Assembly: GCA_002479765.1 (NCBI GenBank)
Contig: DLOZ01000011.1
Span: 1-7,170, forward strand
DNA length: 7,170 nucleotides
Source: Sphingomonadales bacterium UBA7471
GTDB lineage: Bacteria; Pseudomonadota; Alphaproteobacteria; Sphingomonadales; Sphingomonadaceae
Reading direction: 5' to 3'
The notes below the pieces were generated by a model, which searched no databases, was not told the DNA's origin, and saw only the letters and a program-made list of their open reading frames with translations. This document shows, piece by piece, positions 1 to 5,907 of the stretch; position 1 is the stretch's first letter; each line of letters opens with the position of its first letter. The position numbers were made by a program, and so were the translations under genes.

Positions 1-783
1 CACGCACTCAACCCTTACGGTTTCTCGCATGTGCGGCGCGTGACGCACGAGAACGTGGACATCAACCGCAACTTCCACGACTACAGCCAAGCCCTGCCGG
101 TCAACACGGCCTACCGCGAGGTGCAGCCCCTGCTGCTGCCCGAGGTCTGGCCGCCCGACACAGCCAATGCAGCCGCCGTGGCAAAGTTCATTGAAGAGCG
201 CGGCATGCCCGCATTCCAGGCTGCAGTCTCGGCGGGTCAGCACGAATTTGCCGATGGCCTGTTCTTTGGTGGCCGCGGCCCGACCTGGAGCAACCTGACG
301 CTGCGCAACGTGCTGCGCGAGCACGGCCGCGCCTGCCAGCGCATGGCCTGGATCGACCTGCACACCGGCCTGGGGCCGAGTGGCCTGGGCGAGCGCATCT
401 TCGCCTGTGCCGATGACAAGGCCGCCCTGGCCCGCGCCAGGGCCTGGTGGGGCTCGGGCATCACCTCGATCTACGACGGCTCCTCCACCTCGGCTTACCT
501 CACGGGCCTGATGTGGATGGCGGCCTACGACGAGTGCCCGCAGGCCGAATACACCGGCATCGCCATGGAATACGGCACCCAGCCAATGGACCAGGTCATG
601 CATGCCCTGCGTGGCGACCATTGGCTGCACCTGCACCCCGAGGCACCCGCCGCCTTGCGCCAGCAGATCAAGCAGGATCTGATGGACGCGTTTTATGTGG
701 ACACCGACACCTGGCGCCAGCAGATCGTGGACCAGGCGATGGACGCCATGCACCAAGCGGCGACAGGTCTCTCGGGCCGCTGA
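1..783 (+). CDS. DUF2817 family M14-like metallopeptidase, 5'-truncated by window edge
   Basis: The reading frame is open from base 1, so the start codon and N-terminal part lie outside the window; 260 codons are visible before TGA at 781. The protein matches the DUF2817 family, relatives of M14 zinc carboxypeptidases. Visible motifs in order are HALNPYGF at codons 1-8, NVDINRNF at codons 18-25 (the Asn-Arg pair that binds substrate carboxylate in M14 enzymes), DLHTGLGP around His codon 121 (probable third zinc ligand), and MEYGT with Glu codon 190 (probable catalytic base). The first zinc-binding motif (HxxE) should lie upstream and cannot be checked. The family presumably hydrolyses a peptide or amide bond, but its substrate is not established. 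No signal peptide can be judged. A peptide-type binding protein gene follows after 120 bases on the same strand, consistent with peptide scavenging, which is inference. Strong G/C third-position bias and family resemblance suggest a Comamonadaceae-like source. Confidence 0.85.
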   Translation, partial: HALNPYGFSHVRRVTHENVDINRNFHDYSQALPVNTAYREVQPLLLPEVWPPDTANAAAVAKFIEERGMPAFQAAVSAGQHEFADGLFFGGRGPTWSNLTLRNVLREHGRACQRMAWIDLHTGLGPSGLGERIFACADDKAALARARAWWGSGITSIYDGSSTSAYLTGLMWMAAYDECPQAEYTGIAMEYGTQPMDQVMHALRGDHWLHLHPEAPAALRQQIKQDLMDAFYVDTDTWRQQIVDQAMDAMHQAATGLSGR

Positions 784-890
784 CCCCGAAGTCGCACCTG
801 TCTGGTGCGCGACAGACCATCAAGGGGATTTCCCTCTGCCCAATCCATGCACGGATATTGCATATTGCATCCCAGACCGAAACCACTTCC

Positions 891-896
891 AGGAGA
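891..896 (+). promoter_or_regulatory. Shine-Dalgarno site of the binding-protein gene
   Basis: AGGAGA lies 7 bases before the ATG at 904, which supports that start over the in-frame ATG at 916. The rest of the 120-base gap (784-903) holds a short inverted repeat at 794-808 without a T-tract and a 7-base tandem repeat at 855-868. I see no convincing promoter. Confidence 0.7.
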
Positions 897-903
897 TTGA
901 TTC

Positions 904-2016
904 ATGCCGTCCCCCATGTTCCAGCGCTGCGCCCTGACCCTGGTGTCTGCCGCCTGCTTGTTGCTGTCTGCCCAGGCCCAGGCCAAGCCCTTCAAATGGT
1001 CCAGCGCCAGCGACATTCCCACACTGGACATCCATTCCCAGAACAATGCCCTGGGCAACGGCGTGCATGCGGCCATCTACGACTCGCTGGTCTACTACAA
1101 CAGCAAGACCTTCAAGGTCGAGCCCCGTCTGGCCACCAGCTGGAAAGAGGTGTCGCCCACGCAGTACCGTTTCACCTTGCGCGCCGATGTGAAATTCAGC
1201 GACGGCAGCGCCCTGACGGCCGACGACGTGGTGTTCTCCCTGGAGCGCGCCCGCGCCAAGACGTCCAACTTCCACGTCTACACCCAGGGCTTCAGCCGCA
1301 TCGCCAAGGTCGACGCCCGCACCGTGGACATCATCCTCAGCGGCCCCAATCCGGTGCTGCTCAACCAGCTCACCGAGCTGCGCATCATGAGCAAGGCCTG
1401 GGCCGAAAAGAACAAGTCGGTCGACCCCAAGGACATCAAGACCAAGGAAGAGTACTTCGCTCACCGCAATGCCAATGGCACGGGCCCCTTCATGCTCAAG
1501 AGCTGGGAGCAGGACGTGCGGCTCACGCTGGTGCGCAATCCCAATTGGTGGGGCAAGCTCGAAGGCAACGTGACCGAGATCGTCTATTCGCCGATCAAGG
1601 CCGAAGCCACGCGGATTGCGGCACTGTTGTCGGGCGAGGTCGATCTGGTGCTCGAATATAATGGCGACATTGCGCAGGCGATGGTCGAAGATTCCGACAT
1701 TGGTTTTGTCATCCCCAAAGAGGGCAGCCAGCTGAACTCCGACAATCTGTGCATTCCCAAGGGCGCGCCGCATCCGAAAAATGCCCATGCATTCATCAAT
1801 TATTTGCTGGATGCCGAAGCTGGCAAAAAGATTACCGAAACGATTTTGTATCCAACGCCAAATGACGCCGCAAAGGCGCTGATGCCCGATGCGTACAAGA
1901 ACAATCCGGTTATTTTTCCGCCTGCCGATGTTTTGGCGAAATGCGAATATGCAAAGTTCAATTCAGAGCTTCAGCCAAAATATGAGGAGGCGTTCACCCG
2001 CGTGCGGGCGGCCTAA
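904..2016 (+). CDS. Chimeric ABC substrate-binding protein: SBP_bac_5 N-terminal part joined to PotD/PotF-type C-terminal part
   Basis: This 370-residue ORF joins two unrelated periplasmic binding proteins in frame. Residues 1-27 are a signal peptide (hydrophobic 10-22, likely cleavage after AQA). Residues 28 to about 250 are a typical family 5 (DppA/OppA-like) solute-binding N-terminal part: IYDSLVYY at 58-65, LATSW at 76-80, FSDGSALTADDVVFSLERA at 98-116, GTGPFML at 192-198, LVRNPNWW at 209-216 and AALLSGEVD at 239-247. Family 5 proteins usually run to about 500 residues or more, so roughly half is missing. From Tyr252 the sequence is polyamine-binding: YNGDIAQAM at 252-260, PKEGSQLNSDNLCIP at 271-285, HAFINYLL at 295-302, YPTPN at 316-320 and EEAFTRVRAA at the end. 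About 250 residues of that parent are missing. Lysine codons change from 3 AAA of 17 before the join to 5 AAA of 10 after it. The product should not fold as either parent. The C-terminal part belongs with the transporter genes downstream. Confidence 0.85.
   Translation: MPSPMFQRCALTLVSAACLLLSAQAQAKPFKWSSASDIPTLDIHSQNNALGNGVHAAIYDSLVYYNSKTFKVEPRLATSWKEVSPTQYRFTLRADVKFSDGSALTADDVVFSLERARAKTSNFHVYTQGFSRIAKVDARTVDIILSGPNPVLLNQLTELRIMSKAWAEKNKSVDPKDIKTKEEYFAHRNANGTGPFMLKSWEQDVRLTLVRNPNWWGKLEGNVTEIVYSPIKAEATRIAALLSGEVDLVLEYNGDIAQAMVEDSDIGFVIPKEGSQLNSDNLCIPKGAPHPKNAHAFINYLLDAEAGKKITETILYPTPNDAAKALMPDAYKNNPVIFPPADVLAKCEYAKFNSELQPKYEEAFTRVRAA
1633..1660 (+). other. Chimera breakpoint between two source genomes
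   Basis: Protein similarity changes from family 5 binding protein to polyamine-binding protein within this interval (residues 244-252, GEVDLVLEY). The motif GEVDLVL fits the family 5 parent, and a Gly-Glu stretch followed by W/YNG also fits polyamine-binding proteins, so the exact base is ambiguous. A short shared sequence may have mediated the join, whether in an assembler, during amplification or in a cell. Codon use also shifts here, and the frame is preserved. That a switch exists is read from the sequence; its mechanism is not visible. Confidence 0.75.
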
Positions 2017-2019
2017 AAT

Positions 2020-2931
2020 ATGTCGGGGGCGCTGCAAGACTGGAAAAGCCAGAAGAAACCTTTTGCCGCCGTTGTTACGGCACCGGTATTCTGGCTCGCC
2101 CTGTTCTTTGTGGCGCCCATGGCCATTGTTTGGCTGTACAGCTTTGGGCAGAATGCCGGGCCTGCCGACATTGAAATTTCCGGCACGCTCGACAATTACA
2201 AGCGCGCGACCGAGTGGCTGTATGTATCGATTTTTCTGAAAAGCTTTGCGGTCGCGACGCTCACCACGCTCTTGTGCCTCATCATCGGCTTTCCCGTGGC
2301 GATGGCGATCACCTTTGCCGCGCCGAAATGGCGGCCATGGCTGTTGCTTGGCATCATGCTGCCCTTTTGGACCAATCTGTTGATCCGCACTTATGCGTTG
2401 ATGGCGCTGATGGGCACCAACGGATATATGAACAAGGGTCTGGGCGAACTGTGGGAAGGCGCAAGTTGGCTGCGCACGCTTGTCGGCATGCAGCCGCTCG
2501 ACGCGTGGACGCCGGTGCAGTTGCTGTACAATAATTTCGCGGTCGTGCTTGGGCTGGTCTATGTCCATCTGCCTTTCATGGTCTTGCCGCTCTATTCCGC
2601 GCTCGACCGGCTGGACAAAAGCCTGATTGAGGCCAGCCTCGATTTGGGCGCAGGGCATTTTAAAACCTTCATGCAAATCGTGGTTCCGCTGGCCGCGCCG
2701 GGCATAGTCGCGGGTGTGATGATTACCTTGATCCCTGCACTTGGCGCGTATCTGACCCCTGATCTTATGGGTGGTACGGACAGCCAGATGATCGCCAATG
2801 TTATCGAACGGCAATTCAAGCGCGCGAATGACTGGCCATTTGGCGCTGCGCTTTCGTTCCTGCTCATCTACGCAATGTTCATTCTGATCGCGTTTCAATC
2901 GATGCGTGCGAACAAAGTGAAGGCGGCGTGA
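2020..2931 (+). CDS. potH: Polyamine ABC transporter permease (PotH/PotB type)
   Basis: This 303-residue inner-membrane protein is one of the two channel subunits of a putrescine/spermidine importer. About six hydrophobic segments are visible, near residues 16-40, 72-100, 105-133, 172-195, 222-247 and 274-293. The cytoplasmic EAA loop that docks on the ATPase is present as EASLDLGAGHFKTFMQIVVP at 204-223, with the conserved Gly at 210. PFWTNLLIRTYA at 115-126 is a hallmark of this permease family. The length is close to that of E. coli PotH, which I recall as slightly over 300 residues. The ATG lies 3 bases after the stop of the chimeric binding-protein gene with no strong ribosome site nearby, so translation is probably coupled to the upstream gene. 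Its stop overlaps the proposed GTG start of the next permease. Whether it carries putrescine, spermidine or both cannot be told; the PotB versus PotH label is a matter of convention. Confidence 0.9.
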   Translation: MSGALQDWKSQKKPFAAVVTAPVFWLALFFVAPMAIVWLYSFGQNAGPADIEISGTLDNYKRATEWLYVSIFLKSFAVATLTTLLCLIIGFPVAMAITFAAPKWRPWLLLGIMLPFWTNLLIRTYALMALMGTNGYMNKGLGELWEGASWLRTLVGMQPLDAWTPVQLLYNNFAVVLGLVYVHLPFMVLPLYSALDRLDKSLIEASLDLGAGHFKTFMQIVVPLAAPGIVAGVMITLIPALGAYLTPDLMGGTDSQMIANVIERQFKRANDWPFGAALSFLLIYAMFILIAFQSMRANKVKAA

Positions 2932-3770
2932 GGATGTTCAATCGCACCCCCATCGCGCCGTTGGAATATACCAGAAAGCTGTGGATGCGCAGTTGGGTCG
3001 GATTGACCATGCTGTTCCTCTACGCGCCGCTCATCCTATTGATGATCTTCAGCTTTAACGACAGTAAGCGCAATGTCGTGTGGAAGGGCTTTACCCTCAA
3101 ATATTATGAGAAAGCGCTGCACAATGACAGTCTGGTGGAGGCGTTGGTCAACTCGCTCACCATCGCGGCGCTTGCGACGATCGTCAGCCTTGTGATTGGT
3201 GCGCTTGCGGCGGTTGCGCTTTGGCGGTTCCGGTTTCCGTTCAAGGGGTTGGTCGAAGGCACCATGTCCCTACCGATTATCGTTCCTGAGATTTGTTTGG
3301 GCGTCGCATTTCTGATCTTTTTTGCAAAGGTCGACTGGCCAACCGATTTGCCTTGGCCGCTCAATCTTTCTGCGATCACGATTGCGCATATCACATTCTG
3401 TTTCCCGTTCGTTGCCATGGTTGTGCGTGCGCGCTTGGCCAGTTTTAACAAGGAAGAGGAAGAGGCCGCAAAGGACCTTGGCGCGAGCGAATGGCAGGCG
3501 TTTCGCGATGTCCTGTTACCGCATATACGGCCGGCGCTGGTGGCGGGCGCGCTTTTGGCTTTCACGCTTAGTCTCGATGATTTCGTCATCACCTTTTTCA
3601 CCAGTGGTCCGGACACGATTACCTTCCCGGTGAAGGTATATTCGATGGTCCGTTTCTCGGTCACGCCAGAGGTGAACGCCGCGTCGACAATCCTCATCCT
3701 CCTTACTGTCATCCTGACCTTCATCGCCCTGAAACTGCAGGGCGTGAAGGGCATTGCGGAAACCCATTAG
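2928..3770 (+). CDS. potI: Polyamine ABC transporter permease (PotI/PotC type)
   Basis: This 280-residue inner-membrane protein is the second channel subunit of the importer. Hydrophobic segments lie near residues 24-43, 75-98, 112-133, 148-168, 203-224 and 251-269. The EAA loop reads EEAAKDLGASEWQAFRDVLLP at about 178-198, and LSLDDFVITFF at 215-225 followed by TFPVKVYSM at 232-240 is typical of PotC/PotI proteins. Two starts are possible: GTG at 2928, overlapping the previous stop by four bases, or ATG at 2934, which sits 7 bases after AAGGCGG (2920-2926) and may be the better start. The choice changes the protein by two residues. The gene lies between the first permease and the ATPase, as expected for one operon. 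The size is close to that of E. coli PotI. Confidence 0.9.
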   Translation: MRMFNRTPIAPLEYTRKLWMRSWVGLTMLFLYAPLILLMIFSFNDSKRNVVWKGFTLKYYEKALHNDSLVEALVNSLTIAALATIVSLVIGALAAVALWRFRFPFKGLVEGTMSLPIIVPEICLGVAFLIFFAKVDWPTDLPWPLNLSAITIAHITFCFPFVAMVVRARLASFNKEEEEAAKDLGASEWQAFRDVLLPHIRPALVAGALLAFTLSLDDFVITFFTSGPDTITFPVKVYSMVRFSVTPEVNAASTILILLTVILTFIALKLQGVKGIAETH

Positions 3771-3781
3771 AGATCATTTTT

Positions 3782-4912
3782 ATGACCCAAGCCAAACAGC
3801 CCATCATTCAAATCCGCAACGTGTCCAAACGCTTTGGCAAGGTGACGGCTGTCGACAATATCAGTCTGGATATTCTCGCAGGCGAATTCTTCGTTCTGTT
3901 GGGACCGTCCGGCTGCGGCAAAACCACGTTGCTGCGGATGATCGCCGGCTTTGAAATGCCGACCGAGGGGCAGATCTTTATCGACGGGCAGGATATGAGC
4001 CTTGTGCCGCCGAACAAGCGGCCCGTGAACATGGTATTCCAAAGCTACGCCGTTTTTCCGCACATGAACGTCACCGACAATGTCGGCTATGGCCTGCGCA
4101 TAGCTGGCGTGTCAAAGGGCGAGATTCGCGACCGCGTTGCCGAGGCGCTTGAACTGGTGAAACTGGGCGGATTTGAAGACCGGATGCCGGACCAGATGTC
4201 GGGCGGGCAGCGCCAGCGCGTTGCACTCGCGCGCAGTCTAGTGATGCGGCCAAAGGTGCTGTTGCTCGATGAACCTTTGTCGGCGCTGGACGCCAAATTG
4301 CGCGCGCAAATGCAGTTTGAATTGGCTGATCTGCAGGACAAGGTCGGGATTACCTTTGTCACGGTCACGCATGATCAGGATGAGGCATTGTCGATGGCAA
4401 GCCGGGTTGCCGTCATCAACAAAGGCGAAGTTGCGCAGCTCGCGCCACCAGCTGATCTCTATGAATATCCCGCCAACCGGTTCGTGGCCGATTTTGTGGG
4501 TTCGGTGAACATTTTTGAGGGCAAGTTGACGCTGGACGAGCCGGATAAGGCCGCCGTTGATTGCCCCGGGCTTGGCAAAATCTACCTCAATCATGGTGTC
4601 ACTGGACCACATGGCGCCGACGTGTGGGTCGCGCTGCGTCCAGAAAAGATTTACCTGCACGTGCCCGGCGAAGGTAAAGCCGTTCGCGCCGCCGCCCAAG
4701 ATGCGCCCGATGGCCACAATCTCGCGCGCGGCACGATTAAGGGCATGAGCTATCTCGGCGATATCACGCTGTATGAAATCCAGCTTGAGGGCGGACAGAT
4801 GATCCGCGTCAGCCGTCCGAACCTGTCACGCCATGATCAAGAGGATTTCACATGGGACGACAAGGTCAGCATGCACTGGCGCGCGGACAGCCCTGTGGTC
4901 CTATTAAGCTAG
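3782..4912 (+). CDS. potG: Polyamine ABC transporter ATP-binding protein (PotA/PotG type)
   Basis: This 376-residue cytoplasmic ATPase powers the importer. All nucleotide-binding motifs are intact: Walker A GPSGCGKTT at 41-49, Q-loop Gln87 in VFQSYAVFPHM, signature MSGGQRQR at 139-146 (Met in place of the usual Leu), Walker B LLLDEP at 160-165, D-loop SALD at 167-170 and switch His197 in VTHDQDEA. The region after about residue 230 is the regulatory TOBE-type extension of sugar/polyamine importers, including VALRPEKIYL and GTIKGMSYLGD. The length is close to that of E. coli PotA and PotG as I recall them. It begins 11 bases after the permease stop with only a weak AGAG ribosome site (3769-3772). 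Its stop lies 28 bases from the end of the convergent FKBP gene, with no clear terminator between. PotA and PotG are not reliably separable by motif; the symbol follows the permease names. Confidence 0.92.
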   Translation: MTQAKQPIIQIRNVSKRFGKVTAVDNISLDILAGEFFVLLGPSGCGKTTLLRMIAGFEMPTEGQIFIDGQDMSLVPPNKRPVNMVFQSYAVFPHMNVTDNVGYGLRIAGVSKGEIRDRVAEALELVKLGGFEDRMPDQMSGGQRQRVALARSLVMRPKVLLLDEPLSALDAKLRAQMQFELADLQDKVGITFVTVTHDQDEALSMASRVAVINKGEVAQLAPPADLYEYPANRFVADFVGSVNIFEGKLTLDEPDKAAVDCPGLGKIYLNHGVTGPHGADVWVALRPEKIYLHVPGEGKAVRAAAQDAPDGHNLARGTIKGMSYLGDITLYEIQLEGGQMIRVSRPNLSRHDQEDFTWDDKVSMHWRADSPVVLLS

Positions 4913-4940
4913 ACGTAGAGCGCGTCCGCCGCGATTCCCC

Positions 4941-5741
4941 TTAATTGTCAGCGGTTGGCGCAGGCCGGACATCCAACAAGGTCACGATGATATTGCTCTC
5001 CGGCCCTGAATCGGCACCCTTGGGCATGCAAAAACGATAGGTTGACCCTGCCTGCATCATTTTCAGCGCCTCGCCGAACACGGGCGATGCTTGGCTCAAC
5101 GGAATTTTTTCCCATTCGCGCTGCTGCTGCACGACCCCGGTGCTGGCGTCAAAAACGGTGAAGTCGACAAGCGCCATGTCGCCATCGGTCGCGCTCTTTC
5201 CCGCGCCAGCCTTGATAAGGTCAAAGCCCAGTCCGCTTGCCGTGGTTTTGGAACAACTGCGTTCTGCCACGGGAATGACTGGCTTTGGCGCCGGGTTTTT
5301 GAAGGACAGCAAATCGACTTCGAACACCAGATCTGCATTGGCGGGGATGGGGCCCGTGCCTGCCGCGCCATAGCCAAGCTTTGACGGGATGCAGAGACGG
5401 TAGCTGCCGCCCGCCTGCATCAATTGCAGACCCTGCGCAAAGCCGGGAATGACGCCGCCAACGGGAAACTGTGCATCTTGCCCCGAATCAAACTCGGTGC
5501 CGTCAGCGGTCAGCATGCCCTTATAATTCACGATCACGCGCGATTCAGCGTTCGGGCGTTCGCCTTTGCCGGCCTTAATGACGGTATAGGACAGGCCCTC
5601 TGGTGTCGTGGTCGTGCAGGTGAGAACGGGTGGCTTGGGCTTTGCCGCAACCGGGGCTGCCGCATGTGCCGGCGCAAATTGAACAAGCAGGGCAGGGGTG
5701 ACGGCCGCCGCGAGGGCGCGTTGGAACATTTTGGATTTCAT
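4941..5741 (-). CDS. Exported FKBP-type peptidyl-prolyl isomerase with a second, degenerate FKBP-like repeat
   Basis: This 266-residue protein has a signal peptide (residues 1-27, likely cleavage after AHA), so it should act in the periplasm. Residues 46-147 form an FKBP prolyl-isomerase domain, which speeds cis-trans isomerisation before proline. Expected active-site residues are visible: Tyr73, Phe84-Asp85, Val97-Ile98, Tyr124 in LGYG and Phe140; the usual pocket Trp appears as Phe101. Residues 163-258 repeat the domain in decayed form: GLGFDLIKAGAGK matches GLSYTVIKAGKG, and ALKMMQAGSTYRFCMP matches GLQLMQAGGSYRLCIP. The second copy lacks the Phe-Asp pair and the LGYG loop, so it is probably inactive. 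Each copy has two cysteines exactly 75 residues apart (42/117 and 163/238). The start at 5741 has an AGGA site 4 bases upstream; Met5 is an alternative. It lies downstream of the aminotransferase on the same strand and is convergent with the ATPase gene. Confidence 0.88.
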   Translation of the reverse strand: MKSKMFQRALAAAVTPALLVQFAPAHAAAPVAAKPKPPVLTCTTTTPEGLSYTVIKAGKGERPNAESRVIVNYKGMLTADGTEFDSGQDAQFPVGGVIPGFAQGLQLMQAGGSYRLCIPSKLGYGAAGTGPIPANADLVFEVDLLSFKNPAPKPVIPVAERSCSKTTASGLGFDLIKAGAGKSATDGDMALVDFTVFDASTGVVQQQREWEKIPLSQASPVFGEALKMMQAGSTYRFCMPKGADSGPESNIIVTLLDVRPAPTADN

Positions 5742-5810
5742 GGGATCCTAGGTAAGCATTGGATGTGGTTTGTCTAGCGTGAAGAGGCCGCCGCGCTAAT
5801 CATCCAGACC

Positions 5811-5886
5811 CGTCACCCTGAACTTGGTTCAGGGTCTTACTTATTGGCCGTCGCAAGTAAGATGCTGAAACAAGTTCAGCATGACG
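5811..5886. repeat. Compound palindromic repeat (REP/BIME-like), three hairpins
   Basis: Two 26-base arms, 5811-5836 and 5861-5886, are inverted copies matching at 21 of 26 positions. Each arm is itself a hairpin: a 9-bp stem 5815-5823/5827-5835 with loop TTG, and an 8-bp stem 5862-5869/5875-5882 with loop ACAAG. Between them is a third hairpin, CTTACTT 5836-5842 with AAGTAAG 5855-5861 around a 12-base loop. The element lies just after the aminotransferase stop and before the FKBP gene on the same strand. It could limit or stabilise the transcript, but there is no clear T-tract for intrinsic termination. From general knowledge, similar CTGAAC/GTTCAG palindromes are scattered between genes in sphingomonad genomes. 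The flanks 5742-5810 and 5887-5907 hold no other recognisable feature. Confidence 0.85.
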
Positions 5887-5907
5887 GGAGTGGGATGAAG
5901 AAATTTC

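Noticed and set aside
791..813. Inverted repeat after the peptidase stop, considered as a terminator
   Set aside because: The core stem is only 5 bp (GCACC/GGTGC), the outer pairing needs a bulge, and no T-tract follows.
447..1661. A 404-codon plus-strand frame overlapping the peptidase and binding-protein genes
   Set aside because: It is rich in Arg, His and Gln, as expected of an out-of-frame translation, and matches nothing. Its end near the chimera breakpoint looks like coincidence.
820..1788. A 322-codon open frame on the minus strand opposite the binding-protein gene
   Set aside because: It is antisense to a clearly recognisable protein, has a low-complexity His/Gly/Gln-rich composition and no family resemblance. 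High GC keeps such frames open.
904..2016. A genuinely new hybrid class of binding protein
   Set aside because: Both halves are incomplete folds from families with different architectures, and the composition shift at the join points to a chimera. It would need read-level evidence to be accepted as a natural protein.
1963..2898. A 311-codon minus-strand frame opposite the first permease
   Set aside because: It is a charged, low-complexity antisense shadow of a well-supported membrane protein gene.
5742..5810. Possible minus-strand promoter for the FKBP gene
   Set aside because: The best candidate boxes have poor consensus match and a 19-base spacer, so nothing can be called with confidence.
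5836..5861. Central hairpin of the compound repeat, considered as an intrinsic terminator
   Set aside because: The stem is AT-rich and 7 bp with a 12-base loop, and no T-run follows on either strand.
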